A DNA stretch of 64,000 bases from Morchella semilibera (GCA_009192285.1 WBVU01000009.1:558001-622000); one strand, 5' to 3'. Counted from the first letter of the stretch, positions 35,071 through 47,908 are shown. The notes: generated by a model not told the origin, from the sequence alone. Translations and numbers: made by a program.

Positions 35071-37504
35071 TTGTCTGCAATGGCGGGACAGGAGGTCTTA
35101 ACCCGGAGCTTAAAGTTAAAACTGCTAGCGCCGGTGCGGACGGGGAACTCTGACCACTCTTCAATCCCGCGTCTTAAGCTCAAGGGTATATAATGGCGAA
35201 ACTGGATGTGAACTCTGCAGGGAGTGGAAAATCCACGTAATATCAGCTGAAAACTTGTCATCTGACGGTCAGGGTGCGTTAAGGTACCAATAGAGTGATT
35301 CTGTGCTCTCACTTAAGCAATCCTTTTAGCGCACGTATTTCCTGTTTGCTTTTTTCTCATAGGCGGCGATTCAGAAAGGCTACGCAAATTTGGGAGGCGG
35401 ATACGTACTTGGCATATTATATGCCAATGTTTTCCGGCTAGATAAAACTAGATCGGGTGAGATGAAAGTTGTGTTCAATTATAAGATTTGTGGGGTATCC
35501 TTTGAACGACAGACCCTTAGTATATATGGGCACTCGGAAGTCGTGTTCTGTGCTGGTAGGGCACGGGTTCTGGTTTAATCGTGTTCAGTGGTGAAACTTA
35601 AGTTTCCCCACCATGTTCCCCCACCAACGAGTTGAATGCAGGCCTCCAGGGGACTGATGCAGCAGTTTTTCAATGCGTTGATCTTAGTAGTACGTCACTT
35701 TTAGGTCTGTATGTAGTTGACTCATCTATCGACTAATCATTGTGCCGCCAGCTAGACTCTATTACATTACTGTCACTCACTGGGTATTGACGGACACTGG
35801 GTGTTGGGCACTGTTGACAGACAGGGGCTTTTTGAGTAATAAACTGGGCTTGGCTGCTTCTCATTGGTGGGATCCTAGTATCCATCATCACCCTAGTACT
35901 TGATGCAGCTTGCTGAGAACGCACATCAGCTCATTGCAGGTGGCAGCGGGTTCTGGGTGCTCCATCGCGGTCAAAGATTTGGGGTAAGTCTAACGTAAAT
36001 ACCGCTATTAGATAGGGTCCGCCGTTACCCCCCTGGGTAAGTAAGTGTATATGTAGCCTATGGCTTCGGAGTTCTGGCGCGGGCCGGGGATGCAGCTGCA
36101 GTGGCATTGATGCACGATCAAGAGAAGATGAGAGGCGTAGAAGGCAAGAGAGAGTAATAACTAATGGGGCCTCGACTCGGGGCTTTGGAAGGGTGGCTTC
36201 AGGTTGTCTCGAGATAGCTTGAGGCCATATAAAACTGAGAATTTTTATTTGTTGAATACCCAATTTAAGGGAGTATTTAGCGGCTGTCAATTCCAAGAAT
36301 TTAAAGACCACAGGGCCCTAAATACATATACAAACCGGGACTGTCAACCCTGGATTTCAGCGGGAAAGTGTGCTGCGAGGTTAAAATTTATGTATGTACT
36401 AGCTAGGATGGCTAATACCTACATGTAGTTTGACGCCACCATAGTTTAGTTAGAATCATATCCAGATAATTATAGAGTATTGAGTTTTCGCCCTGGCAGA
36501 AGATTTTACAGGTACATATATTGAGTATGTGAAACTATTTTCATTGAGAGTCCCTATCATCGATCACCCATCCCTTCTGAGACTAAGGGCCCGTTTGGCA
36601 ACTAGACAAAACCGAGTTTCCAAGAATCAAGGCCTAATAAAAAGATCGTTTAAACGGAGTTTACAAGGGTGAAAACTCCGTTTTGATCGCTGCCAAACGA
36701 GCCCTAAAACAATTGATATCGGTCATGATCACTGGGGGGCCCGCGGTCGGGGAACTGCTAGTTTTGCCTTAAGTTTCGAAGGGGCAATTGAAATGCTCTC
36801 CAATATATACCAACCTGGTTATAATATCTAGGAATAAACCCAGTATTGGTAGCCCCAAGACATCTGAGATAGTCAAATGGTAGTTACACTTCGGCCTTGT
36901 AAACCCTTGGTATTGTCCACTATGATTTTGATTCAAGTAAAGCTTAGCCGTAAGATTGCTTGGCCTAGTGGGCTATTATTAAGGAAGACGTGGTACTGCA
37001 GGATGAATAAGCTTTGAAGGCTAAGCTTTTTACCGGAAGGCTAGCCCAATGATATCGTACATGTTGTTTAATAGATCGTTATAATTATAGATCATTATAA
37101 TTATATATGAAGCACATATGAGTAAAACCATCCGCACAGCCAAATTTTTATTCCAAAGAATCACATAACCAATAAACCCTAAATCTTCCCAAATTAGGAC
37201 GGATGAAAAAACCGAATACATGTCATCATCTCACCGGTGATTACGATTTTTGATTCGGGAACTTCATTTAGGATACCTTTTAATTTTATCCCCAGAAAGA
37301 AACCCGGGATTTGGGTATGAGGACAACAAGAAACAAAGATGTAGGTGAGAACAAATACTGATAACTGAAAAACTAACGGACAGACAAACAACGTACTTGA
37401 AGAAAATCCTGTACCAACAAACGCCGTCATAGACAATATCTATCTTAAATTGCCGAAATCACCCCCCAGTTCCCAACCTACTTTGATCCATACAAAGTTC
37501 TCGC
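35071..37504. other. Gene-free AT-rich region
   Basis: Nothing coding is supported. It holds the inverted-repeat element at 36586-36705 and one TACATGTA octamer (36420). Confidence 0.5.
36586..36705. mobile_element. 120-bp MITE, AGGGCCCGTTTGGCA ends
   Basis: AGGGCCCGTTTGGCA (36586-36600) and TGCCAAACGAGCCCT (36691-36705) are terminal repeats with one mismatch. An inner pair AAACGGAGTTT/AAAACTCCGTTTT folds the body. The same left end recurs at 43838. No clear target duplication. Confidence 0.65.
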
Positions 37505-39127
37505 TTAATTAATCTTGCCCGCGGCCCGAGCCTCAAGTTTCTCCCTGACCCACTGTTCTGTTTTTTCCAACGCTCGCTCTGGGCGGTTTTTATGTTGCAG
37601 CAGATATCCTTGGATTTCGGCTGGCGAGAATGATAAGTCAGGGATCAACTTTACAAATTCTGCCGACATTTCTCTCAATCTTTGTTTTCTGGAAATAGTT
37701 TTTGCAACCTCATCTTCCCGGGTCCCCTTTTTTTCTAGGCCACATTCAGAAGAAGCAGAAGAGGGCGGGGTTCCGGTATCCGAAGGGGAGGAGTCTGACG
37801 AAGTGGAGTCAGAATATGTGCGCGACGAATAGTCTTCAAACATGCGCTCGAAAAGTCCACCGATAGCATCTTTCCCAGCAAGTGTGAAATGTATCTTCAT
37901 GTCAACCCTTCCGGGCCTAATGAGTGCAGGATCCAACTTCTCTGGGTGATTAGTGGTTAGGATGAGGATTCGACCTTCATGAGAGGCAACGCCATCAATG
38001 GCGTTGAGAAGACCGGAAAAAGATATCCCTTTCTTGCTATCTGATTCGTCCTTCTTCGATGCCGTTTCAGTTCCTTCTGATGTAGTTTCTTCAGAATTCT
38101 GCACTCGTGCGATCCCGACAGTATCCACGTCCTCCAGTAACACTACACATTTCCTAGGCAATCCCTCGAAAAGCCCAGCCAAACCCTCTTCCGTGAGCGA
38201 CTTACTCGCCAAACTAAGCACGTAGATCTTCAACCCAAATTTCCCGGCAACAGCGAAGCTTAAGGAACTCTTTCCGGTACCTGGGGGGCCATGAAGAAGA
38301 TAACCGCGCCTGTATGGGATTCCTCTATCGGCATACCACCTTCTGGTATCCGGCTCTAGATAATCTCTGATATCATCAACGAACATTTCTTTTTGATGCT
38401 CATCTAGAACAACGGTGGATAGGGGCCTACTAGGCCTGGCGAGACAACGGGTCCAGCTGGGAGGTTTGCCGAGTTGAGTACCGACTGTTGGACGGTATAC
38501 GATAGTCTTACTGCGGTCTTTCTCTAAAAACCGGAGGCGAGCTTCATAAAGAAGTTCTTTTAATAATTTAGGGGAAGTACCGAACGTAGAGAGCTCTATT
38601 GTTTCTTGTGGCCACCAACAATCCTTTCCTTCTTCGAGCACACGCCTTAACAACACTATTTTTCCCTTATAGCGGAATTGATGTAGACCTGGAGCTGGAG
38701 TGAACTGAAGGGGTGCACGTCTCAACATCTCCCAGGGGCTTAAGTCATTCCCCGACTCTTCCTCGTCCGAGTGTTCGCTTTCTTGCTGTAGTGATCCGAA
38801 AGCCATACCAGCCACGAAGTACTTTGTCGAGTTTGAGAATTCTTGTCCTGCGATCCAGGCCATCAAATGCTCGTATAGATCATCGCGCGACCGGACCTGA
38901 GCTGTCGACATCAAGAAGCGGAATATCAGCACTGTCAGGAAGTCGTACCAGTACTGCCAACTGGCGGCGGCGGCTGTTGTTATCAAAAAGAATGTTACAA
39001 TGGATGGCATGGTGAGGCCAAAGTAATCGAAAAGTGTGATGAAGGAATAATAGCCGGGCACCATTTTCAATGCGAGTGAAAGTACTCCATCGGTCGGTGT
39101 GGACGTGGAGGCATTGAAGCCCTCCAT
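37505..39127 (-). CDS. BCS1-like AAA ATPase, membrane-anchored
   Basis: Uninterrupted 540-codon ORF from ATG at 39127. A hydrophobic N-terminal helix (IVTFFLITTAAAASW, about 43-57) and a BCS1_N-type region precede the AAA core. Walker A is GPPGTGKSS (280-288), Walker B VVLLEDVD (328-335), the second region of homology ALIRPGRVDM (401-410). Two Ser/Glu-rich inserts (about 341-367 and 433-468) interrupt the core, as in the expanded BCS1-like families of fungi. Classical Bcs1 translocates the Rieske protein across the inner mitochondrial membrane; this protein is longer and lacks a standard mitochondrial presequence, so it is more likely a paralogue of unknown substrate. It stands alone in a gene-poor region. 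Confidence 0.85.
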   Translation of the reverse strand: MEGFNASTSTPTDGVLSLALKMVPGYYSFITLFDYFGLTMPSIVTFFLITTAAAASWQYWYDFLTVLIFRFLMSTAQVRSRDDLYEHLMAWIAGQEFSNSTKYFVAGMAFGSLQQESEHSDEEESGNDLSPWEMLRRAPLQFTPAPGLHQFRYKGKIVLLRRVLEEGKDCWWPQETIELSTFGTSPKLLKELLYEARLRFLEKDRSKTIVYRPTVGTQLGKPPSWTRCLARPSRPLSTVVLDEHQKEMFVDDIRDYLEPDTRRWYADRGIPYRRGYLLHGPPGTGKSSLSFAVAGKFGLKIYVLSLASKSLTEEGLAGLFEGLPRKCVVLLEDVDTVGIARVQNSEETTSEGTETASKKDESDSKKGISFSGLLNAIDGVASHEGRILILTTNHPEKLDPALIRPGRVDMKIHFTLAGKDAIGGLFERMFEDYSSRTYSDSTSSDSSPSDTGTPPSSASSECGLEKKGTREDEVAKTISRKQRLREMSAEFVKLIPDLSFSPAEIQGYLLQHKNRPERALEKTEQWVREKLEARAAGKIN

Positions 39128-41090
39128 GTTTTTAATTGAACAGTATCAAAATGATATCTAATGTTCTACTGCTGATATGCGCGATGGTTGTGAGTAGATG
39201 TGAAGGATAGGATATATAGGATTGATAGGGTCTTTATATAGGGTAGGAGACGAGAACACTATATATATTCTCCGGCGATCTCCCCCCCCCCCCTCTCACA
39301 TGCTGGCCCCCGCTGCAGCTGTATCTATCGTTGTATATCCAGGAAGCCTTATGATGGATGACCTTCTGTAGGGCGGCGCTGAAGTGATTATGGTACTGCA
39401 TGTGCAGCTCCCAAACATGAACCATGACGGACGGACCCTCGCCGACGCAGAGTAGATGCGCACACCGTCATCGTACATAAATGCAACATTAATATCGTTC
39501 ACAACCGCGGTCCTGGTATAGACCACTACTAACCACGATAGTTCTAGCTAGGTGTATCTGTGGAGGAACGGCGGGTACCCGTGTGGACCAGTATGTAGTA
39601 GTACTCATAGAGTGCAATCGGTACGTAGTGACTCACCCCGCAGAAGCGCTATTGAGGTATTTGTGACTTTAACACCTAAAATAACGGCTAAAACGCTGTC
39701 AGCATTTGGTGAATCAGATTCAGGCAGCTCTAACAACCAACCGTATCAGCAATGTTTAGTTTCCCGGTACTCAAGGTGGCCAATCTGCACGACAGTATTT
39801 GAATGAAGTAGATTGGTTTATAGAAAGCTTACTTCGTGTAACCACTGAGTTTATCTTATCGATAAGCAGTGTCTGAAGCTTCTTGTAACGAGTCTCAAGG
39901 CTGAGTTGCAGATCCTCGAAATTCCAACAAAATCGACGTCATTGAGATTCATAAACGACTCTCATGCATGTAGTATGGTCGATCGACGGCCTGAAACGTT
40001 GTTGGCTCAGCCTCAACCTCAGCCTTGAACCACTACCATCTGGTCCTCCGCCGCCACTAGTGTTGGCCGCTCTAGAGAAGTAGTTGTCCGGCCGTGACTC
40101 AAGTTAGTACTTGATTATGAGAAAGTAGAGTGAGATGTACCCATGCATGTTAGACTCTTTACTGGGGTACAGACATGCATCGGTAGATTTCCTGCAGTTG
40201 CATAGAGTATTATTATAGCGCACGTGGTGCTCTTTGCACAGTGCTCACCCTAGAGCGTACTAGATACATGTAATTCACCAGGAGGAGCTACATGTACTCA
40301 GGTGTGTGGGTAAGTGATCTGTGTTTGTCTTATCAGATTCTGATCACTTTTGCGACACCCTGGTACTTAGGTGGATGTAAGCTTGCATTAATCTTTGACG
40401 CAACTTTCCAGGCCCCTACAAGAGTAGTTCAGTATGCTTCAGAAGAAGTATACATGTGGGGTGACCTGAACATATTAATTCTATAGGTAACATTAAGTAG
40501 CTTACCAGGATTCCGGGGAGCGATCTGTTCCAGATTTTAAGCAGGATCCTCATCTCTGCTCTGCACATGTATACTGTACCTTGTGGCTAACCACGTGGTA
40601 TCAACAAAGCCCACATATTGTCATTAATGTTTTTAGTCATACATATCGGTATGCCAAAACCATAGATATGAAGTATGATGGTTTATGTATCAGAGTTAAT
40701 AGGGAATTTCTTGAGGCCAGATGTCACAATGATACTCGGGACACCATCAATAAGTCCGATTTCATGATATGACATCCATTCCAAAAGACCGGTAAGTTTT
40801 TGGGGACTAGCTAGGTTCAACCTTGTCTCTCTATATGATGTGATGTGGTATTATTATTGCTACTTAACGAATATTTGGTAATGTGGTCGGAAGCACAATG
40901 CGTCGCATATTCTCAGTGTCGTATTAACGCCGATTTCCCTCCGTATGCATAAGCAGCTGAGCAGCGCGTGCTCGGAGGAGGCAAGCTGTAGCTACATACA
41001 AGTAGATACCGGCCGGTCAACCGTTTTCTGAGATTCCGTGAGGTTTGGCTAGGCTACATGTAGTATTGCACTTGCAACTACATACATGTA

Positions 41091-41189
41091 CAGCGGTGGG
41101 TAATAAGTCACCGGACGGAACGCCACCAGAATGCGCGTTTGCAGGCAAAATTGTGGCTAGGGCATCCGATGACTTATTACCCACCGCTG
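41091..41189. mobile_element. 99-bp MITE with perfect 20-bp terminal repeats and TA duplication
   Basis: CAGCGGTGGGTAATAAGTCA begins the element and its exact reverse complement ends it. TA at 41089-41090 and 41190-41191 flanks it, as for Tc1/mariner or pogo-like insertions. The left TA is also the last two bases of a TACATGTA octamer (41083-41090). Perfect ends suggest recent movement. Confidence 0.85.
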
Positions 41190-41348
41190 TACGTACCTAC
41201 ATACCGCCATTACTCGAAAAATGCATACGAGATCAAAACTACTATAAGCAGACCTGATCTACGCCTTTCAACCAATCGTGAAGGAGGTAATCCCTGGCTG
41301 GAGATAGCCAATTTTTCGAGCTTTTGCGGTACATGATATTTGATTATA

Positions 41349-41407
41349 ATTAATTCGCTAGCGTTGTTGCCCTTTGGCACACCAAAAAAAACACGCTAGC
41401 GAATTTT
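41349..41407. repeat. Short hairpin, CGCTAGCG arms
   Basis: AATTCGCTAGCGTT and AACACGCTAGCGAATT lie about 30 nt apart and pair over 13-14 positions. A small foldback; no other content. Confidence 0.5.
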
Positions 41408-43163
41408 TCGAGTATCTACAGTACATGTACTTACGTCACCCTTCACTATCACACGTTGTCACTCGGGAAGGGTAGGTGGATTCAGAAAAAGTCCACATAT
41501 GCGCCCAGAATTCTACTATGATACATGTGCATATTAGACCTCCATATACTCTACTCTACCTACACTTCATACATGCACTTAAAACTGAGTACCGAATCTA
41601 CATATCTTCGGGGATCTGAAAAAAATTCCTATTATAGGCCGATCAAGAAGTAAGTACGTATTCCTCCCCCTCTTTGATTTTATACCGATCGATCAGTCAC
41701 AACTATCCACCGCAAAAACAGCAAGACTACTCTCATTCTCAGTACTATACTTTAGCTACATATATTATAGCTCAGTATCTATCTCATGGGAGTTTCCGGG
41801 AACCTCAACGCTTGGAATTGGGATCAACGGCCTATACGAGGGAAAAAAACCTCAATGTACTCCTAAATCCTCTTACATATGAAGGTTGATGTGTTATGGC
41901 GCGATAGAGAGCAATATTAACGCCTAGAAGTTTGTCAGTAGGTTCTTATATGGATTACGTGCATATCTACGCGCACTTTGGCGAAAACCTATTTCGCACG
42001 TATTGGGTATGTATCTAGAAAAAGGATAGGCTATAAAGCACTACAGTCGGAATTTTATGAACCGATCTCTGCGGGTTAACTAAATTACCTCCTATGTCAT
42101 CCTTACACGATTCCCGGACCTAGAGATCAGTGATACGTCCCCCCGCCACTTAGGATCAGTATTAGTTGCAGAAAGAGGGAAAAAAGTGTGCTTAGATCGA
42201 CAGCCTTACATCTAAGTTAAAACTCAAGGCTCGGCTTCCTAGACGTAAAAGTCACCGGTGATGGAGGTGAGGCTACAGCGTGAGATAAGCGTGAGGTGAA
42301 TATTTGGTAAGCCCTTTTTGTTACATTGCACAATACCAGTTCGCACATTCAGATTACCTATTGGGGATTTTATTACGTAGGGGAAATAACATTACCCCGA
42401 AAAGGTCGATAATAAGGCATTCGGTGAGTGCAAATTGAGTACCTATCTAATCTTCCGCTAAAAGTACTATACTTTTCTAACCTTATTTAGACTGCAGGCT
42501 GTATTGAAAACTGGCCTGCAGGACACATACAAAGCCTGCAGAGATACGCATGTACCTACGCGTGTGCCGATACTACTCTATGCCGACCTACAGTAGGTTC
42601 CTAATCTACTTTTAAGCAGCCCTGTCAGTGAATAGAGGTCTAGCTCCCCGCGTGGCGGTCGTCAGGCCATCTCCACATATCTCAGGCCACCAATACTACA
42701 GGTTTTAAGCTGAGAATCGCTCAAGTATGTACTCGATATGGTTGGTTCAAAATATATACCGTTATTCTCCTATAACTACAGAGTTTAAAGTAGATAAGTC
42801 GCCCCACACTTGCACGGATGAGTTATAATGCGGAGTACATTTCTTTTGGAAAGGTTTGCCTGACTTTGTTACTTATCATTTTGCCTAAGTTTATACTCTA
42901 ACCTTCTAGCTCAAGACCCGCCACAGATACTAAGCAGGACTCCATCTGGAAATATCTGTTAGGTTGCGCGAGCATTGCGCCCCCCTTTTTTGGTACCGCA
43001 GCTAGCTGAATCCTAGGCTGAGGTTATTAGCTATCCTATGATTCTCTCTTTTGCTATTGTACGTATGTCTAAATGCCACATGAGTACGGTATTTGTTTCA
43101 TTACTTATATAGGGTTTGGGACTAATATTGCTGATCTTCTCTATCTATAAACACTTAAGAGTG

Positions 43164-43289
43164 TACTCCCCATTTCACAGCGTTTTCGAACACAACCGCT
43201 ATTGCATGCCACACAAAAACCCACTAAGCCACATTTCTATATGGTACGTAATAGTGGTTGTGTTTGAAAACGCTGTGAACTGGGGGAGA
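43164..43289. mobile_element. 126-bp palindromic MITE-like element
   Basis: ACTCCCCATTTCACAGCG continues TTTTCGAACACAACC, and the right arm repeats this inverted with three or four differences (GGTTGTGTTTGAAAACGCTG, then TGAACTGGGGGAG). The arms are about 37 nt. A related GAACTGGGGGAGTA string occurs alone near 33855. Confidence 0.7.
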
Positions 43290-43837
43290 CAATATGTGAA
43301 TTCCCAACAGGAAATCACTGTTATAGATCTAAAAAGATGGCTCTCGCATGATAAGAGGCAAATGAGGAAAGCCGCATTTGACATTCTATACCCCCGGGGC
43401 GTAACGTAACATCATCTAAGATATGTATGCAACAATACCCCTCACAAGAACCAAAGATCTGGAGTCTGATCTGTTATGTCTAGAGTGTGTACTCACGACT
43501 ACGAGAGAATCCCCATATCCCCGAAAGATTATGGAACGTAATTAAGGGACTAGCTCTACATATAAACAAATATAAAAGAAACCTGCAAGTACGTGTTGGG
43601 ATTAATTCCGTACACTACATGTATATATATGTAGTCACGAACAGGGCTTAATTAAATAAAGGACATTCATCAGACGGCTGGATAACTCATCGAAGTAGGG
43701 CCTATGTACGTCCCCTGCAGGTGACCACCTAAGTCACCGAACCTTCTGATCGCTTGTGTCACAAAGGCCACACAGACACCCGCCGAATATTGGTATTAGG
43801 CGCCTTTCTTTATTGACTAAGCTAACCACATATACTA

Positions 43838-43853
43838 AGGGCCCGTTCGGCAA
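43838..43853. repeat. Solo AGGGCCCGTTCGGCAA element end
   Basis: It matches the left end of the 36586 element with one change, followed by ACAAAAC and later a CCTCCGTTTTGT segment like the inner arm there. No intact right end found. Confidence 0.4.
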
Positions 43854-45540
43854 CACAAAACAGCTTCAACAAGCTTTTTGTTAGGTGTTAACCTCCGTTT
43901 TGTCTTACGAGCTTTTATGTACACACATGGTTAGCTTGGGGGGGGGGGGCTCGGGGAAGTGCAGTAATTACATGTATCTTTGGGACCAGAGGCTAGCTAA
44001 ACGTGCCTAGGAATATTGCCTTATATGTGACTGCCGAACTTTATGGCATATAAGGCACCTATGTTAAGCCGATGGACCAAATCTCGTACTTTTCATTATA
44101 GATCAAGCTATGTTGGTGTGTGTCGAGTGAGATGAGATGACCAAACCGCATCCTTTCGTCCGCATACATCTACTCTTACTGCCTTTTACTCAAAGTGCCC
44201 CGCTTTAATGGAGGCGCCCGTATTATGACCGAGTTTGTCTACCACAAGCTAAACCCACGAAACTACCCATAACGTCCTGATCTGAACTCTGATTGACCTC
44301 CAGCAGAAATAAAGCTCAGGCTAATTGGCAGCTGAGTCCCACAACGTACAGCTTCTTCGAGAAGAATCAGACTATTTGGCTAAATCGCACCCCCCTAGCC
44401 TGGCACTTGGAGCGGATTCCTGGCTGGAATCTCCCGCCCCAGGTTATACGGCGGTGGGCGACACAGATATCGGGGTCGGTCTTGGCACATGCAAAAATCT
44501 CAATCACTTATTTAGTAGTGAAACAAGTGTTTTTCAGCGCACAGATCATAGCCTTTTTTGTAATAAACCGATTGCTTCATGGTGATTGACATGGGTATTT
44601 TTAGTGGATTTTGACGGCCTTAACAATTTGTATGGGACCCGCTTCCCTACCAAAATCATTCAACTCCAAACTCTATCTCCTCAACTACATGTACAAGGCT
44701 GTAGAACGGTTCTGCTCCTGATTCTCTATCATTCTACGGCCTCTAACCAAAAATATATCGTGTTGTGGTTGAGGTGATAGATTCGGCATTCATGTACTTC
44801 TACCGGCCCGATATCGTGTCGCCCACCATATGTTGTCCAGCTAGAGCAGGTTAGATGTCAACGCCGTGTAACGATCGCGAACTACCCCACATTCTAACTA
44901 CTACCCCGGATATTATCGCGAGATCGCCGCGCACACATACACCTATGCTCCGGACCGCGCTGGATGATTGCTGAAATTCAGGAACCGAAAAAAAAAGATG
45001 CCTATTATGCTGGCTGACTGGCTAAAGTCGCATATATCAAGGGAACGCTATAGAGCAGTCCTCCAGGCTACCCACGTGTGGGACGTGCGCTGGTGGTGAG
45101 TAAATAGATGAAGGATTAACACCACTAGGTGAAGTCCTAGTCTTTATTGCTCTTTGATTAACGGATGTGCAGAGGTCCTGTTCCTGGGTTAAAACGGAGT
45201 ATCGGGAGCGTCAACCGGGCAGGTGCTAGGAACCCGATATTAACCATACACGGACTCCGGGCCCCACCCCCACAATCTATGACAAACAAGCCCAAGCCAG
45301 CTTTTTAGATGAACAACCGGAGTTTACTCTCTCTCTCTCCCCCTTATATGCAATTGCCCCATATCTGAAACGGGGGGGGGGAGGGCCTTTTTTTTAATTT
45401 TTTATTATATTTTTTTTTGTATAAATACTTGGTTCGAAGCCGGCCGGAATGGAGAAATATTGACTTGAGTAGTTTTATACAGTAGACAACAACCCCCCCC
45501 CCTCTCTCTCTCACCAGTATAATCCCCCCAGAACCCGACC

Positions 45541-46967
45541 ATGGTAGTCCTACGTTCCGAATTCCTCGCACTGCTTGCAGTAGCAGCCCAGTCAGTCTCA
45601 GCCCAGGGGGCCGCATGGGCCCAGTGTAAGTGTCCCCCCCCCCCCCGTGCATATATCTGTCCCGACCTTCTGACAGACAGCGGCGACAGGCGGCGGCGTT
45701 GGATGGACCGGAGCGACCACCTGCGTCTCAGGCTACACCTGCGTCTACAGCAACGCCTACTACTCTCAGTGTCTCCCGGGGACCGCGTCCACCACCGCGG
45801 GCACCACACTCGCGACGCAGACAACGGCGACCTCGTCCGCCGCCGCGGCCACCTCGACCGGCACGCTGGACGCAAAGATGAAGTCTAACGGGCGGGAGTA
45901 CTTTGGCACCTGCGCGGACCGGAACACGCTCAGCGACGCGGCCTACGAGGCCATTGTCATCGCGGAGTACGGCCAGGTCACGCCGGAGAACAGCATGAAG
46001 TGGGATGCAACTGAGAGTAATACCCCCCCCCCCCCCGGGACCCACAAGAAACAAGAACTAACCCGGGTTAAAAGAGAGCCGCGGCGTATTCTCAATGAGT
46101 GATGCGGACTACCTGGTAGACTGGGCAACCTCCCACGGCAAGCTGATCAGGGGCCACACCCTCGTCTGGCACAGCCAGCTGCCATCATGGGTCTCCGCCA
46201 TCACCGACGCCGCCACACTAACCACCGTCATCCAAGACCACATCACCGGCGTTGCCGGCCGCTACGCCGGCAAGATCCACCACTGGGTACTCCCTCCCCC
46301 CCCCCTCCCTCCCATCACCGCTAACCCCCCCGTATAGGACGTCGTAAACGAAGTCTTCAACGACGACGGCACCTTCCGCACCTCCGTCTTCTACAACGTC
46401 CTCGGCGAATCCTTCATCGACATCGCCTTCCGCGCCGCCAAAGCCGCGGACCCAACGGCAAAGCTCTACATCAACGACTACAACCTCGACTACGCCGGCG
46501 CAAAGGTCAACGCGATGGTGACGCTCGTGACGCGCCTCATCGCCGCCGGCGTCCCAATCGACGGAATCGGCTCGCAGGCTCACCTCATCCTCAACAACGG
46601 CGCAATCCCATACATGCACCAGCCGCTTGCAACGCTGGCCGCAACGGGCCTCGACGTGGCCCTCACAGAGCTCGACATCAGGATGACGCTGCCGTCCGAT
46701 GCGACGAAGTTGGCTGACCAGAAGAGTAACTACCAGACGGCCGTCTACGCTTGCAAGAGGACCGCAAGCTGTGTCGGCGTCACCACGTGGGGCGTGTCCG
46801 ATAAGGTATACCCCCAACCCCCCCTCCCTAGCCCATCCAATGCTAACACACGGCAGTACTCGTGGGTCCCCGATACCTTCAGCGGCAGCGGCGCGGCCCT
46901 CATCTGGGACGAGAACTTTGCAAAGAAGCCTGCGTACGACGGCGCCGCCGCCGGAATCGTTGCCTGA
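45541..46967 (+). CDS. Secreted endo-1,4-beta-xylanase, family GH10 with N-terminal CBM1
   Basis: Five exons: 45541-45625, 45690-46016, 46075-46286, 46338-46805, 46857-46967 (400 residues, no frame break). A signal peptide ([21 protein letters not shown]) is followed by a fungal cellulose-binding module ([15 protein letters not shown] then [17 protein letters not shown]), a Thr/Ser/Ala linker, and the GH10 barrel from about residue 85. The acid/base Glu is in WDVVNEV (E213) and the nucleophile in ALTELDIRM (E319). [12 protein letters not shown] is the substrate-cleft signature. It hydrolyses xylan in plant cell walls. Introns contain long poly-C runs, and intron 1 splits the first CBM1 cysteine codon, so automated prediction could easily lose the CBM1. 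Confidence 0.93.
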
Positions 46968-47806
46968 TTGGTAGCATCGTGTTATTATTATTATTATTGT
47001 AAAATTGGGGGGGCCGCGAGGGATTTGTATTTTAAAATTAAAAACTATGAAACTGTTCTTTTTACAAAAGGGGGGGGGGCAGACAAACCTCCGGTGGTGC
47101 AGTACTGTGCTGTTATTTGTGACCCCCACGTAGACCAGACCAGCACCATTATATAAGTAGTAGTGTGGCATAGCGGGCCCCATGCCTACATAGCCACTAG
47201 AATCCCGCTCACCCGCAAAGTAAACATAAACATGTATGTAACCGCCACCTTGGCACAACAGCCGAGTGATACGCCATGTCCGCACCACCACCACCACTTA
47301 CCACCCCCCCCGCCCCCCGCCCCCCACGCCGCCTGTCTACACATCGGCTATGAAGTATATATGTATGTATGCACGCGTATGTAGGGCGCGCTAGACACGG
47401 AACCAGTGACAATCACAAGCCATCACTCGCTGCCATGTACCTAGAGATATGTAGTGCAGGGCGCGGTTGTACAGTACAATAGAATAGAATACAATATAAT
47501 ACATACACGGAACTACCCTCTACTCTACTCTGCGCCACTGGGGGTCAATGATTGATTGGGCTGGGTGCTGCCATTAGGCGGCTACGCTGTGCTGTGCTGT
47601 GGTGGTGGTGGGGGCGGACACAGCTAGAGTATGGGCAAGAAGACTGAAGAACATAAGCAAGAAGAACACACCAAGAACACAGTCCCATTAAGCCCAACAA
47701 CCGGGCACAAACCAACAAACAACAAGAAAAACAACAAAAAAACAACCCAAAAAAAACACCTCTAAAAAAACAAAAAAAAAACGCCCAAAGACAAAAAACC
47801 AACCCA
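46968..47806. other. Intergenic region, xylanase/STN1
   Basis: No gene is supported. It contains a TTA microsatellite (46981-46999), G9/C-rich runs and CCACCACCA tracts. Confidence 0.5.
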
Positions 47807-47908
47807 CTACTTCCTCCTCCTCCGCCCCAGCGACGGCGGCGGCACGGGACTGGGCACATAGTCCGAAAAGTCGAACGAGAGCTCCCCCGTACCCGTACCC
47901 TTCCGCGT

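Larger units (their letters stand above)
39128..45540. other. Longest gene-free region of the window (6.4 kb)
   Basis: No gene is supported. It carries eight TACATGTA octamers (40265, 40289, 41055, 41083, 41422, 43616, 43969, 44686), the MITE at 41091, a hairpin at 41349, the foldback element at 43164 and a single AGGGCCCGTTCGGCAA end at 43838. ORFs near 43116 and 44293 lack features and partly overlap the repeats. Confidence 0.55.

Noticed and set aside
43116-43409. 97-codon ORF
   Set aside because: It overlaps the 43164-43289 hairpin, so it is produced by the repeat arms.
46218-47297. 359-codon minus-strand ORF over the xylanase 3' half
   Set aside because: It is antisense to conserved GH10 exons and intergenic DNA, with no recognisable domain.
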